A DNA stretch of 64,000 nucleotides from Diploscapter coronatus (taxonomy: Eukaryota > Nematoda > Chromadorea > Rhabditida > Rhabditidae). The stretch is from assembly GCA_964036155.1 (NCBI GenBank), contig OZ038423.1, forward strand, positions 74,539,249 to 74,603,248, given 5' to 3'. Position 1 is the first letter of the stretch, and each line of letters begins with the position of its first letter. Positions 51,432 to 63,511 of the stretch are shown one piece after another. The position numbers and the translations under genes were made by a program. The notes under the pieces were generated by a model, which saw only the letters and a program-made list of their open reading frames with translations, made no database searches and was not told the DNA's origin.

Positions 51432-52690
51432 TTATTCCGGAAATGGCTCAACCAGACCGACACTTTCTGCTTTCTCCAATATCACTCCGACGAGCTCCCA
51501 GAACCGTGCTTGCTCTTCAGTCGATAAGTCGAAATCGATTAGCTTGATCTGAAATTCGTGTACGAATTTAAGAGAAGGCAGAGTTCTCAGTTCGAATTGA
51601 TATGACTAGTTGTAATTTTTCGTCTTATAATAGAGCATCGGAAATAAAATCGCTAATACAAAGACTTCATCTTAGTAAGCGATTGGTTTTTCGTAAGTCT
51701 GCAATAAAAGCAACGTCGAAATTTTGAAAAGTTCCTAAAGTTTATTTAGGCTTAAAGGATTAGACCAAGGGAACTGCTTAACTCAAGATATCATTTGGAA
51801 AGGGTCACTTTATTTTATTGAAATTCTGCACTCATTCGTGATGATTTGAAATCAAAATATCCTTACCGCATCGATCTTCTCATCATGCGTCAATTTGTAC
51901 AACGATGCGGTGTTGGAGAGGAGTTTTGTAGCTCGTTCAGCAGCTCGGCCTACTTTTGAGCCGCTTTTCCCGATCAGGCTCTGTGCAAACTCATAGACTT
52001 CGATCAAGCGCTTGACTTCGCTGCGGATCATATCCTAAATTTCACGTCTTAGCTAGCTTTCGTCAAAGAAACAGTGAATTACAGCCTCCGAAGCAGAAAT
52101 TCCACCCTCGCTGATCAAACTCTCGATGTAATTCAATTTGGCAGACTTGTCCACGTCTTTATCGACCACCAATTGGAAGATCTAAATCTTCCATATGATT
52201 TTTTCAATGATCTTTTTCGTACCATATCCTGAGCTTGCAACTGCATTCCATCCATTTTCGCCCAGCTATCTTCGAGCCTCGTCACAAATCTATCCAGGCC
52301 ACGTTCTTCATCTGCAACTTTCAAGGTTAACTTGTCATTTGTTCAAATGATTAAAGATGGATAGGCTCTGCTTAGAACGAGCACAAATAACTGCCTACAC
52401 ATTCTTATTACGTCAAAATTTCTGCGAATTTTAATTCACTATCGTTTATTGCAAATTTCGCTGAATGCTTCTGACACATTGCGCGAATTAATGTGATGAG
52501 GAAACAATAAAATTTCAGCGAAGAAGAAATATAAATGATCAAAATTATTCATGGTGGATGGAAATTTTTAGTTCTTACCTATTTTAGCGACGACGGAATT
52601 CGGCAAATCCACTATACGAATTGGTGTTCCATAGCAAAAATTGGCGAATGTTAAACTCGATACAATAAGGTTAAAAATGTAGAAGATCAT
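51432..52690 (-). CDS. Secreted all-helical nematode protein, possibly SXP/RAL-2-like
   Basis: Five exons (52579-52690, 52223-52317, 52083-52181, 51867-52034, 51432-51548) encode 196 aa with consistent phases. The first exon gives a signal peptide (MIFYIFNLIVSSLTFANFC) followed by YGTPIRIVDLPNSVV. The rest is polar, free of cysteine and strongly helical: RGLDRFVTRLEDSWAKMDG, IRSEVKRLIEVYEFAQSLIG, RAAERATKLLSNTASLYKL, TEEQARFWELVGVILEKAES. Length, secretion and helical character resemble the nematode SXP/RAL-2 (DUF148) family, secreted proteins of mostly unknown role. I see no diagnostic motif, so that assignment is a suggestion. It lies 1.2 kb downstream of the ZP gene on the same strand. Nothing is broken. 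Confidence 0.7.
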
Positions 52691-53872
52691 AGATTTTACG
52701 TGAGCAACGGACGTTTGACCAAAGTTAGAGTCGAAGCCTAAAAGTATTCTTTACTCTAAAAATCGATACGCTTTTTTAAATAACAGCAAATTTACGTGAC
52801 ATATTAAATTGAGTAAATACTAAAATATTCAAAATGAAGCACATAAAAAGGTGTCTGGTGACTTTGACATAGGAGGAGATGAATTTATGAAAGACCAACT
52901 GGTGTAATAATCTATGAAAGGGGATTACCCTTTCAGGATATTTCGGATTAGATTTGGAATGAGATGTTAGTATTGTCTTAAATTCATTGAATCCGAAGTT
53001 TAATATTACGTAATCACACTGAAATTCAGCATGATATCAAATGGACTTTCGGTAATCTAAAATCTCATAATATCGTGAAGAAAAAAGTAATATCGAGAAA
53101 GAAAAGGCTAGTGTTATGGTCCTGTCTTTCCTTAACTTTCATCTCAATTTCTTTTTACAAATGACCGAATTTTCTGGTATTTAGATATTCACTCGTATGA
53201 AGGATAGGGGTAATTTTAGGGTGTTCAGACAAATTAAAAATGAAACTACAGTATATCTAATGAAGATCATTTTGAAATTAAGCAGAACGAACAATGTCTC
53301 AACTTTTATATATTGCATGTACATAAATGGCATCCTGCCCGCCAGCTCGACTCTTTCGACTCCGTGAAGGGTTTATTAATTTCTAATTCTCCTTTATTTT
53401 CCCCTATCTGTCACTCTTTTCTTCCTTCAAACATACGACATTTACTCGACAGGGAGTATGGAAAAAGATCATGAATTCCTCACTCCAAGTCCATTCATAG
53501 AATCTCATGAATAATTGATTTTCATTAGGACATCTCATCGACGGTGCGCCATTTCGTCATTTCGATTCGACAAACTTATCTGCGGGAATGGGTGGAGAAA
53601 CGCATACGAAGATCATTTCAACATATTTTAATCCACAAATGATATCATATTTTAGGAACATAATAAGTGCATAATAATAAGAAGACTTCATTAGCTAAAT
53701 ATCGCAAAATAACTAATTTTAGAAATATCAATAATTTCCTGAAGAAGACATACCGATTTAAAATTGAGATATTGTTAAACTTGTAGATTTATTATCTTCG
53801 AGAAGTGTGTTTAGAGCTATACCAGCTATACAACGAATTGCATCGACATGACTACTATTAATGAACAATAAA
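52691..53872. other. Spacer, nothing seen
   Basis: A 1.2-kb AT-rich gap between the ZP gene 3' end and the secreted helical protein gene. It should contain the latter's promoter. No ORF or repeat is supported. Confidence 0.45.
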
Positions 53873-56800
53873 TTATCGTGTGTAACCCCAAAACCGATTA
53901 CGGTAGTTTTGCCTCTGAGTTCGAACGCCAATCAATAAAACTAAGGTGATTAGGATAATCGTTACAATGATTAAAGATGTTAGAACTAATGTGTAGGCGA
54001 GATTAGATACGCAGTCGCTCAACGCTTCAATTCTTCGCCGCTCTTCTGGAATATTTATAAATTCAGCATAAGTGTTTAATTATTCATATACCGAAAAACT
54101 GCACTTCCGCTTCTGAATCTAACACCTTTAATTCACCGACTAGATCGATCTAAATTTGAATTTCAATTGCAAACTTATTTCCTTACTTACCTGTGGATAT
54201 CCATTTTTAATCGTAAATTTAGGCGATACGTCAGTTTCATTGTTTGTCTGATTGCTAGCTATTACGGCATCTCTTCTCTTCCGTCTTGTTTCGATTCTGC
54301 TAAAAGTTTGGACAAATTGAATTTGGATGAGCAAAGAATGAATTTGATATTGTCGACGATAGAAAAATTGAGACACAGAATAAGCATGAAAATTAGATAG
54401 GCGGAATTTATAATCTAGCACAGTTTGGATCTCAAATTACGACATTTCATTGATCCAGAAATGATATTTACGGCTATTTGAAATTGTGCAATGCACGCCT
54501 TGAAGTTATCTAATTTTCAAAGAACTTCTTCCATCTCAATTTATCGAAATTTGACAACGAGTGTGATTAACCAATGATAACTTATTGAGAAGATATCTTG
54601 TGCAAAGTTTAAAATTCAAGCTTCTAAACCTGTACGAACAAATGCTTACCCAAAATGCAATCGTCTGAGCATCCTATTCCTCTTTACACGTTTCGCTTTG
54701 TGTCTCTTCATTTCCTGTGGCGTCACATCTTCATCGTCTCCTTCGTCGATGATCTCGTTCTCGAATGCATCCTCAAATTTGTCGATGGCAATGTCAGATC
54801 GAGTCGAGAGATTCTTCGAATGAGCTTTGGGTTTGGAGCCCTGATTGAGTGACAGTTCGACATTATCCGCAGAGAACATGTCTGAATTGCCTCCGAATTC
54901 TTGCTGTGATCTGAATTTGAAGAAAAAGTTAGGAAGGATAATGAGGAAATAGATTAAGAAAAGACTGAATCATGCTAAGATTTTCAATCTGAAGTTTAAA
55001 ACACATTCTCCGTAATTCTCGACGATCTCAAGGAAGAAATCGGACCAGAGATTTCAAATTCACTTCTGAAGGGGTATTTGGGTGTTTTCTATCTATACTC
55101 GACCTGGAGAACACGATTTTGGGGCTTTTTCCCCGAGTTTTCAAGTCCAGGTTCGGGTATCGGGTCCGGGGGTCAAAATTCAAAAGTCATTCTGATATCC
55201 CAAATTGTATATCAGATTGTTCGGCTCGATGAGCTGAGTCGATTGGTGCAAACATTTTCCGAATTCGACCTTCTTATCACAAGTTACGGTTAAAAACAGT
55301 GCAAAAACGCCAAAAATCATGGGTCTCCGGGATAAAATCGAAATTTACATATATTGTTGTCTGTATTACCTCCCAATATTTTCATCAAACAAAGTTCATG
55401 TCTTACTCATGCTAATTCAATAATTATTTCGAAGTAATAGAGACAACATTCTATTGAAAAACCGGCCCAAAGTCAGACTTGAAAATTTCGATTTTTAAAA
55501 TTTTTGAGCTAGACCCCCAAATTATATACCATTCGATAGAGCTCATCAAACTGAGCAACTTTTGTGAAGACACCTCGGAGAAATTTCCATTCCGAAATGA
55601 AATATTCAGGAAAAACTGAAAAATAAGGTATTTTTTCAAAAATTTATTTCTCATCATTGGTGTGCTCTAATTCGTTTAATTTTGTATTAAAAATGATTCC
55701 TGACCCTTGAATTATAATTCTAAGTAAAATTTAAGAGGTAATAACTATATTCGGGAAATTTTCGGTATGGGTCCGGAGGGTACCAGACCGGTTTTTGAAA
55801 TTTAACCAAGACCAGTCATGTTATATACCATTCGAAAGCCAATAAAAAACTAAATATAATATCGAAAACCGCTTGAAAAACGAATTGATGCATAGAGACT
55901 TATGGCCAAAAACGTTCCCAAGTTTACTCTTCAATTTGATCGAAACTTCATTTCCTCATAAAAATGGATACACTGATCTATTTTTCAAGCGGTTTTCAGC
56001 ATTACACTTAGTTTTTCATTGGCTTTCGAATGATATACAACACTATAGGTCTTTTTACCAAATGGTAACTCACCTCCTAGGTGCCGCGGCTCATATGGGT
56101 CAAGTTATCATTTTAACAAAGACCCATCATGTCATATACCAAACGAAAGCCCTTATCGAGCTGAGTAATATGCTGAAAACCACTTGAAAAGCAGATTAGT
56201 CTATCGCCTTTTATGGTCATTTGAAGTAACCACATTTTTGGTCTTTTTCGACAGGTGGTTATAGTCAACTACAATGATGGTATAATGAAACCACTTGCTG
56301 AAACTGGTAGAAATGGGCTCGAATATTACTCTCCAGTCGATTTCGAGTCGATTGATACCCATTTTGGTATAGTATCACTCGAGTACCATATGGGTGGTAT
56401 GCCATGGACCCATATGGTAACATGATAAAGTGATAGCACGGTACTCTAGGAAGCAAAAATGAAGTATTGCCCTTCAACTACAATATTCTGAAAAGATTTT
56501 TCGAATTCGTTTGATTTTACAAAAGTTATGAATTTTTGAAGATTTTTGTCATTTTCGTGTGTATAACCATTCAAACCTCCATACCACGCATACCATAATA
56601 GATAACCATGAGGTGTCTTCACAAAAGTTGCTCAGTTTGATGAGCTCTATCGAATGGTATATAATTTGGGGGTCTAGCTCAAAAATTTTAAAAATCGAAA
56701 TTTTCAAGTCTGACTTTGGGCCGGTTTTTCAATAGAATGTTGTCTCTATTACTTCGAAATAATTATTGAATTAGCATGAGTAAGACATGAACTTTGTTTG

Positions 56801-59237
56801 ATGAAAATATTGGGAGGTAATACAGACAACAATATATGTAAATTTCGATTTTATCCCGGAGACCCATGTTTTTTGGCGTTTTTGCACTGTTTTTAGCCGT
56901 AACTTGTGATAGAAAGATCAAATCTGGAAAATATTCGCACCATTCAACTCAACTCGTCGAACTGAATAATGTGATATACAATTTGGGATATAAGAATGAC
57001 TTTTGAAATTTGACCCCCGGACCCCGGTACCCGAACCTGGACTTGAAAACTCGGGGAAAAAGCCCCAAAACCGTGTTCTCCAGGTCGAATATAGGTAGAA
57101 AACACCCAAATACCCCTTCAGAAGTGAATTTGAAATCTCTGGTCCGGACAGCTTCGAGAATTACGGAGAATCTGTTTTAAGTTGCAACTTTGGATCACTC
57201 TCACAGCTTTTTTTTTAAATAAAGCATGAATCTTCCAAAATAAATTTTTTTTAATTATGAAGAATTGTTACAATTCATTCAGCTTGAAAGTGGGTGGTCT
57301 GATCGGTAGCTCAGGAATCGGTATTGGCATTGGCCGCGTCTTTTTGACTTCGAGAATCTGATGATCAAGAGTCGGGCAAGACGATGGAGGCTAAATTCCA
57401 AAATCTTTCTCAAGAAAAGCCTCTCTCAAATAATATGACAGAGATTTAGTTTATCATCTAACTCACCGACAACTTCCTGCACTCCTCTCCAATCATACAG
57501 ATTCGTATCTGACATTTGAACCGAGTTATGGTCTTTTGTGCAAATTTGAAAACATGAGTTTCCTTAACACATCCTAGAGGTTTTCAATTTTGAGAGTTCG
57601 GTTACTTGAGAAGCCGTCTTCAAATCTTTGCTGTATTTCGGAGTGGCCATGACATAGTGATCCACACCACATCCGTTCGAATCGATAATCATAATCCGGT
57701 TGCCATGTCCGTCCTCAACATGACAATTTTGGACCAGGATTCCGGTATTCTCTAAAATTTCTCAGTTGAGCATCATTCAAAACTGACAGTATTCCTACTT
57801 CCATCACAATGCCAGACATGATAGACGGTTTCTCCGACTGTCGCGAAATGCACTTCGGGACCAGTCTCGGACCCTTTTCGAATCGAATAGCTGCATGCAG
57901 GCATCGTGCCCATATCGAATTGAGGAGTTAGTTCGGTTGGTTTGGCTTCACTGAACATTGAAAAAATTCACTTCGTCTAGAAGTGGTGAATGACAACGAG
58001 TACATGAGCTTTGAATTGAAAAATTTCAAAACCAGAACGCAGTGCTTCGTATGAGCAGATAAAATAAATCGATACTTTTTGAAGTTCAAGATGTTTTGAC
58101 GAAGATCAACTTTCAAATTCTCCAAACATTGATACAAATTACTCGATGTTGAGAATCTGCTCGAAGTCGTCGATGACGTGCTTTTCCACATAGACGCACT
58201 GCGCGCAGTAACTTCGATCTGCTTCCGTGACGAACAGAGGATGCAACTGCACTGTGATGCAGATCCTCTGGGTTATTCCGGATGGCTCGATCTGAAAAAT
58301 GCACGATCTTCGTCAAACTCCATCTGATTTTCCAAGTGTCGCGAACTGCTACCTTCGCTTTTTTCATTTTGTAGAAAAGTCACATGTTTTCTATGTTATC
58401 AGATTGAATCTATCCCGATGCTAGAAAATGTTTTCTTTTCCTCTTGCCTCTCACCTTTCTGCCTCAAGATAGGAGCAGCATTCTTTGCTGCTCAACACAT
58501 TTCACCGGATTTATTTTTATTTATGATTTTCTTATTTTTTCACTGTATTGGTTTAATTATCCAAGTCTAAGATAATAAACTAGTGTGGTATTCCATTGAC
58601 CAGTCTAATTTATCTGACTATCCGCTAAGCTTAAGGCAACCAATACAAATTAACTCCCTGACCACTTTCACCAAGTCAAATATTCTGATCGGTGAAATGA
58701 CGCAATAATGTATTTTCAAGTGAAACTTCACGAGTGAAATCTCGTCAATTGACCTCCTTCTTTTCCAGACATTCATATTGGTCATCGGGAGTTGAGTAAA
58801 AATACGAATAACGAGTTTCGATCTGGTTCAAAAATTTACGAAAATTTAACATTCACTCCACCAGAAAAGGCTAAATTCGTACATGGACAATATCGCCAAA
58901 ATCAAAGTTGAAAATTAACCGTTTTCTCCGCTTTCATTCCACACGATCCATGTTGCAGACTGATTTTGTTAATATTCTTTGAACTGCAGTCAGCAACTTC
59001 GGCATATTCTTCCGCATAGATGTGCGACGGATTCGAGATTGTTGTTTTGATCTAAAATTGCATCGTCTAATTTCTCCTCCGAAATGAACTTGAAAGCTCA
59101 AAATGTGACGAATAGAAAATCTAGTCTACCTTGATGACAATCTTGTCCTGCTCACATAGTACGACCGGTGTGTCCAATATTTCATTTGGGTATTTTAGCG
59201 CTAATGCTACTGGAAAGAAAATGAACAAAATGATCAT
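53873..59237 (-). CDS. Cuticlin-like ZP-domain membrane protein
   Basis: Eleven exons join in phase to 500 aa: 59130-59237, 58920-59051, 58143-58291, 57799-57950, 57606-57751, 57467-57562, 57272-57390, 54650-54910, 54191-54299, 54092-54149, 53873-54045. The signal peptide is MIILFIFFPVALA. The ZP domain (about 25-275) has the expected marks: VVLCEQDKIVIK, QLHPLFVTEADRSYCAQC, ACSYSIRKGSETGPEVHFA, VYHVWHCDG, SNGCGVDHYV, FKCQIRICMIGEEC. Next come an acidic linker, dibasic clusters (RVKR, RRKRR) that could be furin sites, then a C-terminal helix (LTSLIIVTIILITLVLLIGV) and a short tail. Nematode cuticlins are made in this form, cleaved before the helix and polymerised in the cuticle. Exon 7 ends AAT GAA TT|GTAACA; if that donor is not used, TTG is followed at once by TAA (57268-57270). 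The intron after it carries the 2.2-kb palindrome. Confidence 0.85.
54996..57180. mobile_element. TTAA-bounded long palindrome 2 (2,185 bp), non-autonomous
   Basis: TTAA at 54996-54999 and at 57177-57180 flank the termini AACACATTCTCCG (left) and its near-complement (right). The termini fit the pattern RACRCATTCT seen in the copy at 10126-12106. The arms pair for about 590 bases (54996-55585 with 56608-57180). The inner part shares several blocks with the other copy, including CAACTTTTGTGAAGACAC and GGTAACATGATAAAGTGATA. No transposase ORF is present. It occupies most of the intron between exons 7 and 8 of the cuticlin-like gene. Confidence 0.85.
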
Positions 59238-60096
59238 CCGTAGATGTCTCAATGGCTACGATATCGATATTGCTGTAACCTGAAAGAAGTGATTGAAATA
59301 ATCGGATAGAAAGCAAATGAAAACCTACCTTCCTATTCTATCTCTGCCTTGTTTGTTTCTTGTCACCACTCTCCCGAAGTCTCTTCTGGAGTACGGTATC
59401 CAAAACGGCGGAGGATCAAATAATTAAATCAGACGAAATTATGAAAAATCGATAAAGATTTGCTTTCTGATCTGGAATGTCTAGAAAATTTGATGAAAAG
59501 AGGCAGAGGAATTGAAAATACGGATGAATTCCTCGAAAAAGCGTGAATGTCTTTACGAAAGTCTCTCCTTCTTACTTTGATGAGATTTGGCTCTTGAAAA
59601 TCGTTATTTCACTTTTTTTCTCCATCTCTTCAACGGTTTCTTTCGATTTGTTCCTTTTCCCTCTTATTATCTCTGTGTTTCGCATATTCATGACCAACAT
59701 CTTTCATATCCCATACAAAGGGCGCTCTCCCCCTTGCCCGTCCACTTCACAGGCCGATATCGGCCCGGTGAATATCACCGATGATCGGAGACCGAAACCG
59801 GTTCAGGTCATCAGACACGGCTAATAAAAACTTTGAACTAAAGAAAAAAATACGAATTTTCCGGGTAAAATAAAAACCCATTGTCATTTTTCCTTTTTTA
59901 CCTGTTGCATTACCGTAACCCATACTCTTTCTTTCATCGCTTTGATTTTACAAGACGTATTTTTTCGCATTTATTTTTCATACCATTTTGGTTTACATTG
60001 GCTAGTCATCTGAACTTCTGACAATGTGACAACTATCAAAGAAAGCATCGTTTTCCGTAGCTTCTGCACATCTTCAGTTTACCTTTATTTTTCAGA
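59238..60096. other. Divergent promoter region
   Basis: An 859-bp gap between two divergently transcribed genes (ZP protein minus, type I membrane protein plus). Nothing coding is supported. A short GC-rich palindrome-like run, GGCCGATATCGGCC, lies at 59751-59764 and could be a binding site. A 3' trans-splice-type acceptor ends the region at 60095. Confidence 0.45.
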
Positions 60097-62779
60097 ATGG
60101 ACTTAACTGCATCGATTTGTATGATCGGTCTGTCGCTAGTGGGCCTGTTCGGCACTGCTGTCAGTGTGTCGTTCGACGAAGTCGTTTTCACAAATCAGGT
60201 AAAAATTTTCTCGGAAAATCGCTGTATTCCTCATTACAGTACCTTCTGATATCGCATCGGAACTGTGAAGTGCTCGTGGAGACGGCCGTTTCCGAACAGG
60301 AGTGCCCCAAGGCGTTCATCGATCAGTCGTGAGTTGAAAAGAAAACGAAATATTCCGAAATATTGACGGTGCAAAAATGGCTCATTGTAGTTACCTCTCT
60401 TTTCTGAGAAATAGTATAAAGAAAAGAAAAAAGGGTGGAACTACAAGGAGCCCGAAAAAGTCGTGTTCCTCACTTCACATTTTCAATTTTTCACGTTCTG
60501 AACCTCAAATTTTCATTCCACACCGATTTTCTGTTTTCAGAAAGGAAATTAAAAATTTAGGAACGAAAAAGACGAGGGTGGAAAATGTGCTGAAGTGAGG
60601 CTGGAAGTGGCGCTGGTGCCCGACATCTACGGCCGCGCGGCCCCGAAAATGATCGTTGCCAAGAGTCAGCCGAGACTTGGCACCAAGCCAGAGTTCTTTA
60701 TTCACGATATTCCGGTAAACCTGCATCAGAAATTTTCGAATTTTTCTTCCAAAAGATATTTTTGCTTTTTTAATTTATTCTTTCAGTACCTGAGTGAACA
60801 GAACTCGACCTACAGATTCAACTATCTCGAGAAGCCGTATAGCGACGAAAAACTGAAAGTTCGTGGGTTCAGCTTCAATCAACTTGTCAAGTACCTCCTC
60901 TACGACTACACTACTCGGTAAAGTTAAAAAAAAACCTCTCAACTGGAACCTCAGAAAAATTGTCTATATTGAGAGAAGCATTTCATCCCTTTTTTTTTTT
61001 TTAAATAAGCACTTTTCTTGTTTGTTGAGTTCTTGAGAAGTCATGGTAAAGATTGATGGACTTATTGAGATCTACTCGGGAAAAAGTAAAATGAAGATAG
61101 ACGTGGAAAACTAGAAATCAAGGATTTGAATGTTACATTTATTGTGTGAAGAAAAATTCGTATAATATAGATCATGATGAGTTTTATTTTCTCGTTGACT
61201 CGGACCTTGAAAGTTTTGAATGTGTTTAATTTTGCAGATTCCTGTACGTTGTGTACGAGCAACCGGGATTCATCCCTCATTTCTGCATGTACCCCATCGA
61301 TGAGGACGCTATTGGTTCATTTTTTTCTTTCTTTTAACTTTCACCTAAATTTTCAGGCAAGAAACCTACTGACTGCCGAATTCTCTCGGCCATCCACCCC
61401 AATTCCAGAAGCCGATTCAACTGGGTCGTCGATCATTCCACACAGAAGGTTTGAATAAGGAGTTATTTCATTCGAATTTCAGAGTTCATAAACATCTGTA
61501 AAGTTTGAAGTCCCATATTTTAAATTGCAGAAAATCGTTGACTTAAAACGCATTTCAATTCAGGTTCGTTACATGGTGCAGAACGGTGAGTACAAGGCGA
61601 TGTACGAACTGCCTCTGGGCCGACTCTACTCTGCTCTGGTCAACGGGGAAATGGGCACGAGGATTCGCGAGGTCGTCGCCAAGGACGAAATCTACATCAG
61701 GTTGGTCCATTTCATTTCATCGTTTTATCTGATCGCTTTTTATTTATCGAGAACGCGAAAAAGATGTAATTCCTGTTTTAATAATAGGTTTTAAAACTCA
61801 CGAATTCGATCGACTGTAAAAGTTTTACTTTATTGATGATCCCGAAATGAATGAAATAATTACCTTTTCAGCATGAACAGCGGTGTTCGTTCCTCGCTGA
61901 TAATGACGTACGACAAGTCGTTCAATACAGCGATGTCCGTGGTTCGGCCCTATCCTTCCTATCCGTCCTCTGCTAACATCTTCCACTCCTCTCACTCCAT
62001 CATATGCACATTCAAAACACAGGAATTCCTCGATAAAATGCCCATGATCGTTGTCAGGTTAGAATTTTTTTACATCTTTGCCAAAAACTGGATCCATCAA
62101 TTTTCCGCGACTAGTTCAAGAGATTTTTAAAATTTATTACAGCTAAAGAAGAATTAGAAAATTCAATCCTAATTTTTCGTGAATCGCGATGATTTACTTC
62201 CAGAGACTGGGAAGTTTGCTTGTTGCGTGATCGCTCGAACGCGAATCGGGCGCAGTGCGAGAAGGAAAGGACCGAATGGCTCATCGAAAGAGGACTCCTA
62301 ATTGTAGGCATTTTCTTACATCTCTTCAAAGGATGTTTTTTCAGCTGAAAGAATCCGGCTTCAATTGGACCGTTTTCTGGTTGATTGTCGTCATCGTCGC
62401 TCTTGTCATCGTGAGTTTTCTCTTCATTCGAAAACCTCACTGAAGTTACATATCTGCGAGAAATTTGTAAAATTCACTTGTTTACGAGAAGTGGCATTTT
62501 CCAAAAGAACCATTCACCAAGGCCGATAACGATTTTCTCTATTTAAGAATTTTCTTATCCTATTTTTGGATTTATTCCACGAAAATTCAGCTGCTCATCC
62601 TGCTGATGTGCTATGCGTGCTGGCTGCGCAACTCGCCCGACGAGTACGCTCCCCCTTCCGTGCGATCCGACAGACAACCACTGCGCTACCCAACCAATCA
62701 GGCCTATCTCAACAATTCCCACTATCGATACAACATGGATGTCTCTATCGACAAGTTCAGCTATCGCCACAGGCATTAG
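60097..62779 (+). CDS. Type I membrane protein of unknown function
   Basis: Eleven phase-consistent exons (60097-60198, 60240-60328, 60561-60714, 60787-60917, 61238-61314, 61357-61448, 61564-61700, 61872-62057, 62204-62303, 62345-62410, 62591-62779) encode 440 aa. The ATG follows TTTTTCAG|A, a trans-splice-type acceptor. A signal peptide (ICMIGLSLVGLFGTAVSV) leads into an ectodomain of about 340 aa with scattered cysteines (HRNCEVLVE, EQECPKAF, GGKCAEVRLEV, HFCMYP, DCRILSA, SIICTF). One membrane helix (VFWLIVVIVALVILLILLMC) and a Tyr-rich tail of about 50 aa (RYPTNQAYLNNSHYRYN) follow. I recognise no domain. The architecture suggests a surface or organelle-membrane glycoprotein. The exons are markedly GC-richer than the introns, a sign of an actively expressed, selected gene. 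AATAAA at 62803-62808 follows. Confidence 0.8.
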
Positions 62780-62802
62780 GCATGGGGGTACGGTAATCAA
62801 TC

Positions 62803-62808
62803 AATAAA
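62803..62808 (+). terminator. Polyadenylation signal of the type I membrane protein gene
   Basis: AATAAA begins 24 bases after the TAG stop at 62777-62779. Confidence 0.55.
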
Positions 62809-63358
62809 TTCTCTAAACTCAATACTTCTTTGAATACGACAGAGTTACAGTAACCACTAGAAAATTCTACATTTTTCTCTTTCTGCGAGAAATCCTAGAA
62901 ACTTTTCAGGACATCACTTTTGAAACTTCTCCACAATATTATATTTCTACTGAAAATATCTACGTTTCGGGTATCACTCGATTATTGTTTTTGATCTCTT
63001 TCTAATTATACCGTTATTTCTAATGTTGCTTTTCTGGGTTAACTATTGTTGCTTTTTCCTTCCAAACTTTGCTGTTGTTTTCGTTTAGTTTTCTGAATTT
63101 TTTTAATAATAAAATATTTCTAAATTGCAATAATCCTTTGAATTAAAAATTGCAATTTTGTATTTTCATGAAAAGCGCGAAGACCAACTTTGGAATGTTG
63201 CGATGAAAACTGTCAAGGATTTACAGAAAAAGGAGTAAAAGTTTTCCTTTTCATTTTGATTAAATTTCGAAGAGTAAGATCATACTTTCTTAAGTCCGAT
63301 TTTGACTCCAATATTTCTTTTCTATGACAAAGTTAACAAATTTTGTGCGCAATCCAAG

Positions 63359-63511
63359 ACAATAGCCAAGGATGACGATGAAACGCCGTCTTCTGAACAG
63401 TTGTGGACAACGCGCCCCTCCACCGGTTCTCCTGAAATCGCACTCCATTACAAATTCGGAAAGCCACGTCTTCGGAGTTCTGCATATCGCCCCTCGCACT
63501 CGCCAGGCTAG
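63359..63511 (+). CDS. Candidate terminal exon, gene unknown
   Basis: A GC-rich island in AT-rich DNA. From the acceptor CAATCCAAG|ACA, 50 codons run open to TAG at 63509-63511, reading TIAKDDDETPSSEQLWTT and ending in RPSHSPG. Codon use matches the window's real genes. A second frame (ATG at 63372, donor G|GTAACA at 63522) is also open, so the frame is not certain. It could be an alternative last exon of the membrane protein at 60097-62779 or belong to an unseen gene. No family is recognised. Confidence 0.35.
   Translation, partial: TIAKDDDETPSSEQLWTTRPSTGSPEIALHYKFGKPRLRSSAYRPSHSPG

Noticed and set aside
57773..57958. ATG at 57958 as the start of a separate small ZP protein
   Set aside because: An acceptor (ATGTTCAG) lies just after this ATG and joins in phase to the upstream ZP exon, so it is internal.
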